Shown here piece after piece: positions 5,993 through 6,047 of a stretch of 6,047 nucleotides of DNA. Each line of letters begins with the position of its first letter. Within the stretch, counting starts at the first letter, position 1. The stretch is from an uncultured Lachnospiraceae bacterium. Lineage in GTDB: Bacteria > Bacillota > Clostridia > Lachnospirales > Lachnospiraceae. A program made the translations under genes and the position numbers. The notes beneath the pieces are model-generated. The model made no database searches and had not been told where the DNA came from. It worked only from the letters and a program-made list of their open reading frames with translations. The stretch is from NCBI GenBank assembly GCA_905236275.1, contig CAJOPI010000366.1, forward strand, positions 1 to 6,047. Reading direction: 5' to 3'.

Positions 5993-5999
5993 GTAGTCA

Positions 6000-6046
6000 A
6001 TAAATTATCTATAAATTTATCAATGGATGCACTGTCTGACTGACAG
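6000..6046 (+). other. Start of an untranslated leader with two inverted repeats
   Basis: ATAAATT (6000-6006) pairs with AATTTAT (6014-6020) around a 7-nt spacer, and CTGTC (6032-6036) pairs with GACAG (6042-6046) around TGACT. ATG at 6023 meets a stop after six codons; ATG at 6027 is open only to the window edge; neither has a ribosome binding site. It could be the beginning of a structured leader, but too little is visible to assign a class. Confidence 0.3.
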
Positions 6047-6047
6047 G

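Noticed and set aside
1..6047. CRISPR arrays, insertion sequences, tRNA or rRNA genes, phage or defence genes
   Set aside because: No regularly spaced repeats, transposase frames, cloverleaf-like sequence or such protein motifs were seen; coding density and gene types are those of core chromosome.

Overview
The window looks like ordinary chromosomal sequence from a low-to-moderate GC Firmicute, most likely a clostridial member such as a Lachnospiraceae/Butyrivibrio-type anaerobe. The reasons are AGGAGG-type ribosome binding sites, sigma-A style -35/-10 promoters, Rho-independent terminators with U tracts, and a type III glutamine synthetase of about 700 residues, the size known from Butyrivibrio and Bacteroides. 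The promoters and ribosome binding sites argue against Bacteroidetes. The family placement is inference; no rRNA or other marker is present.

Layout from left to right. Positions 1-514 (minus) hold the first 171 codons of a protein that begins with a cyclic-nucleotide-binding-like beta barrel and continues into a charged helical region; it runs off the left edge. Positions 515-676 are a divergent promoter region with a perfect 8-bp inverted repeat around the rightward -35 element. Positions 677-2179 (plus) encode a 500-residue NhaC-family antiporter. An 18-bp gap separates it from a convergent 449-residue sodium:neurotransmitter symporter family (NSS) transporter at 2198-3547 (minus). A perfect 12-bp hairpin serves as terminator for both, and the nhaC-family stop codon lies in its loop. 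Upstream of the transporter comes a strong 15-bp-stem terminator and then glnN, the type III glutamine synthetase (3667-5775, minus). Positions 5776-6047 contain the glnN leader and promoter, two perfect dyads of operator type, and a good rightward promoter whose gene lies beyond the right edge.

How the genes may fit together (inference): the NSS transporter would bring an amino acid in with Na+, the NhaC-family protein would exchange Na+ for H+ or an organic solute across the same membrane, and glutamine synthetase assimilates ammonia. This is a plausible nitrogen and sodium-circuit neighbourhood, but the three genes are separate transcription units, except that the NSS gene may depend partly on read-through from glnN.

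I see no mobile element, CRISPR array, tRNA, rRNA, phage gene, toxin-antitoxin pair or defence system. I found no convincing previously undescribed system. The points most worth a second look are the regulatory dyads in the two divergent intergenic regions, the terminator arrangements, and the divergent, arginine-less cyclic-nucleotide-binding-like domain.
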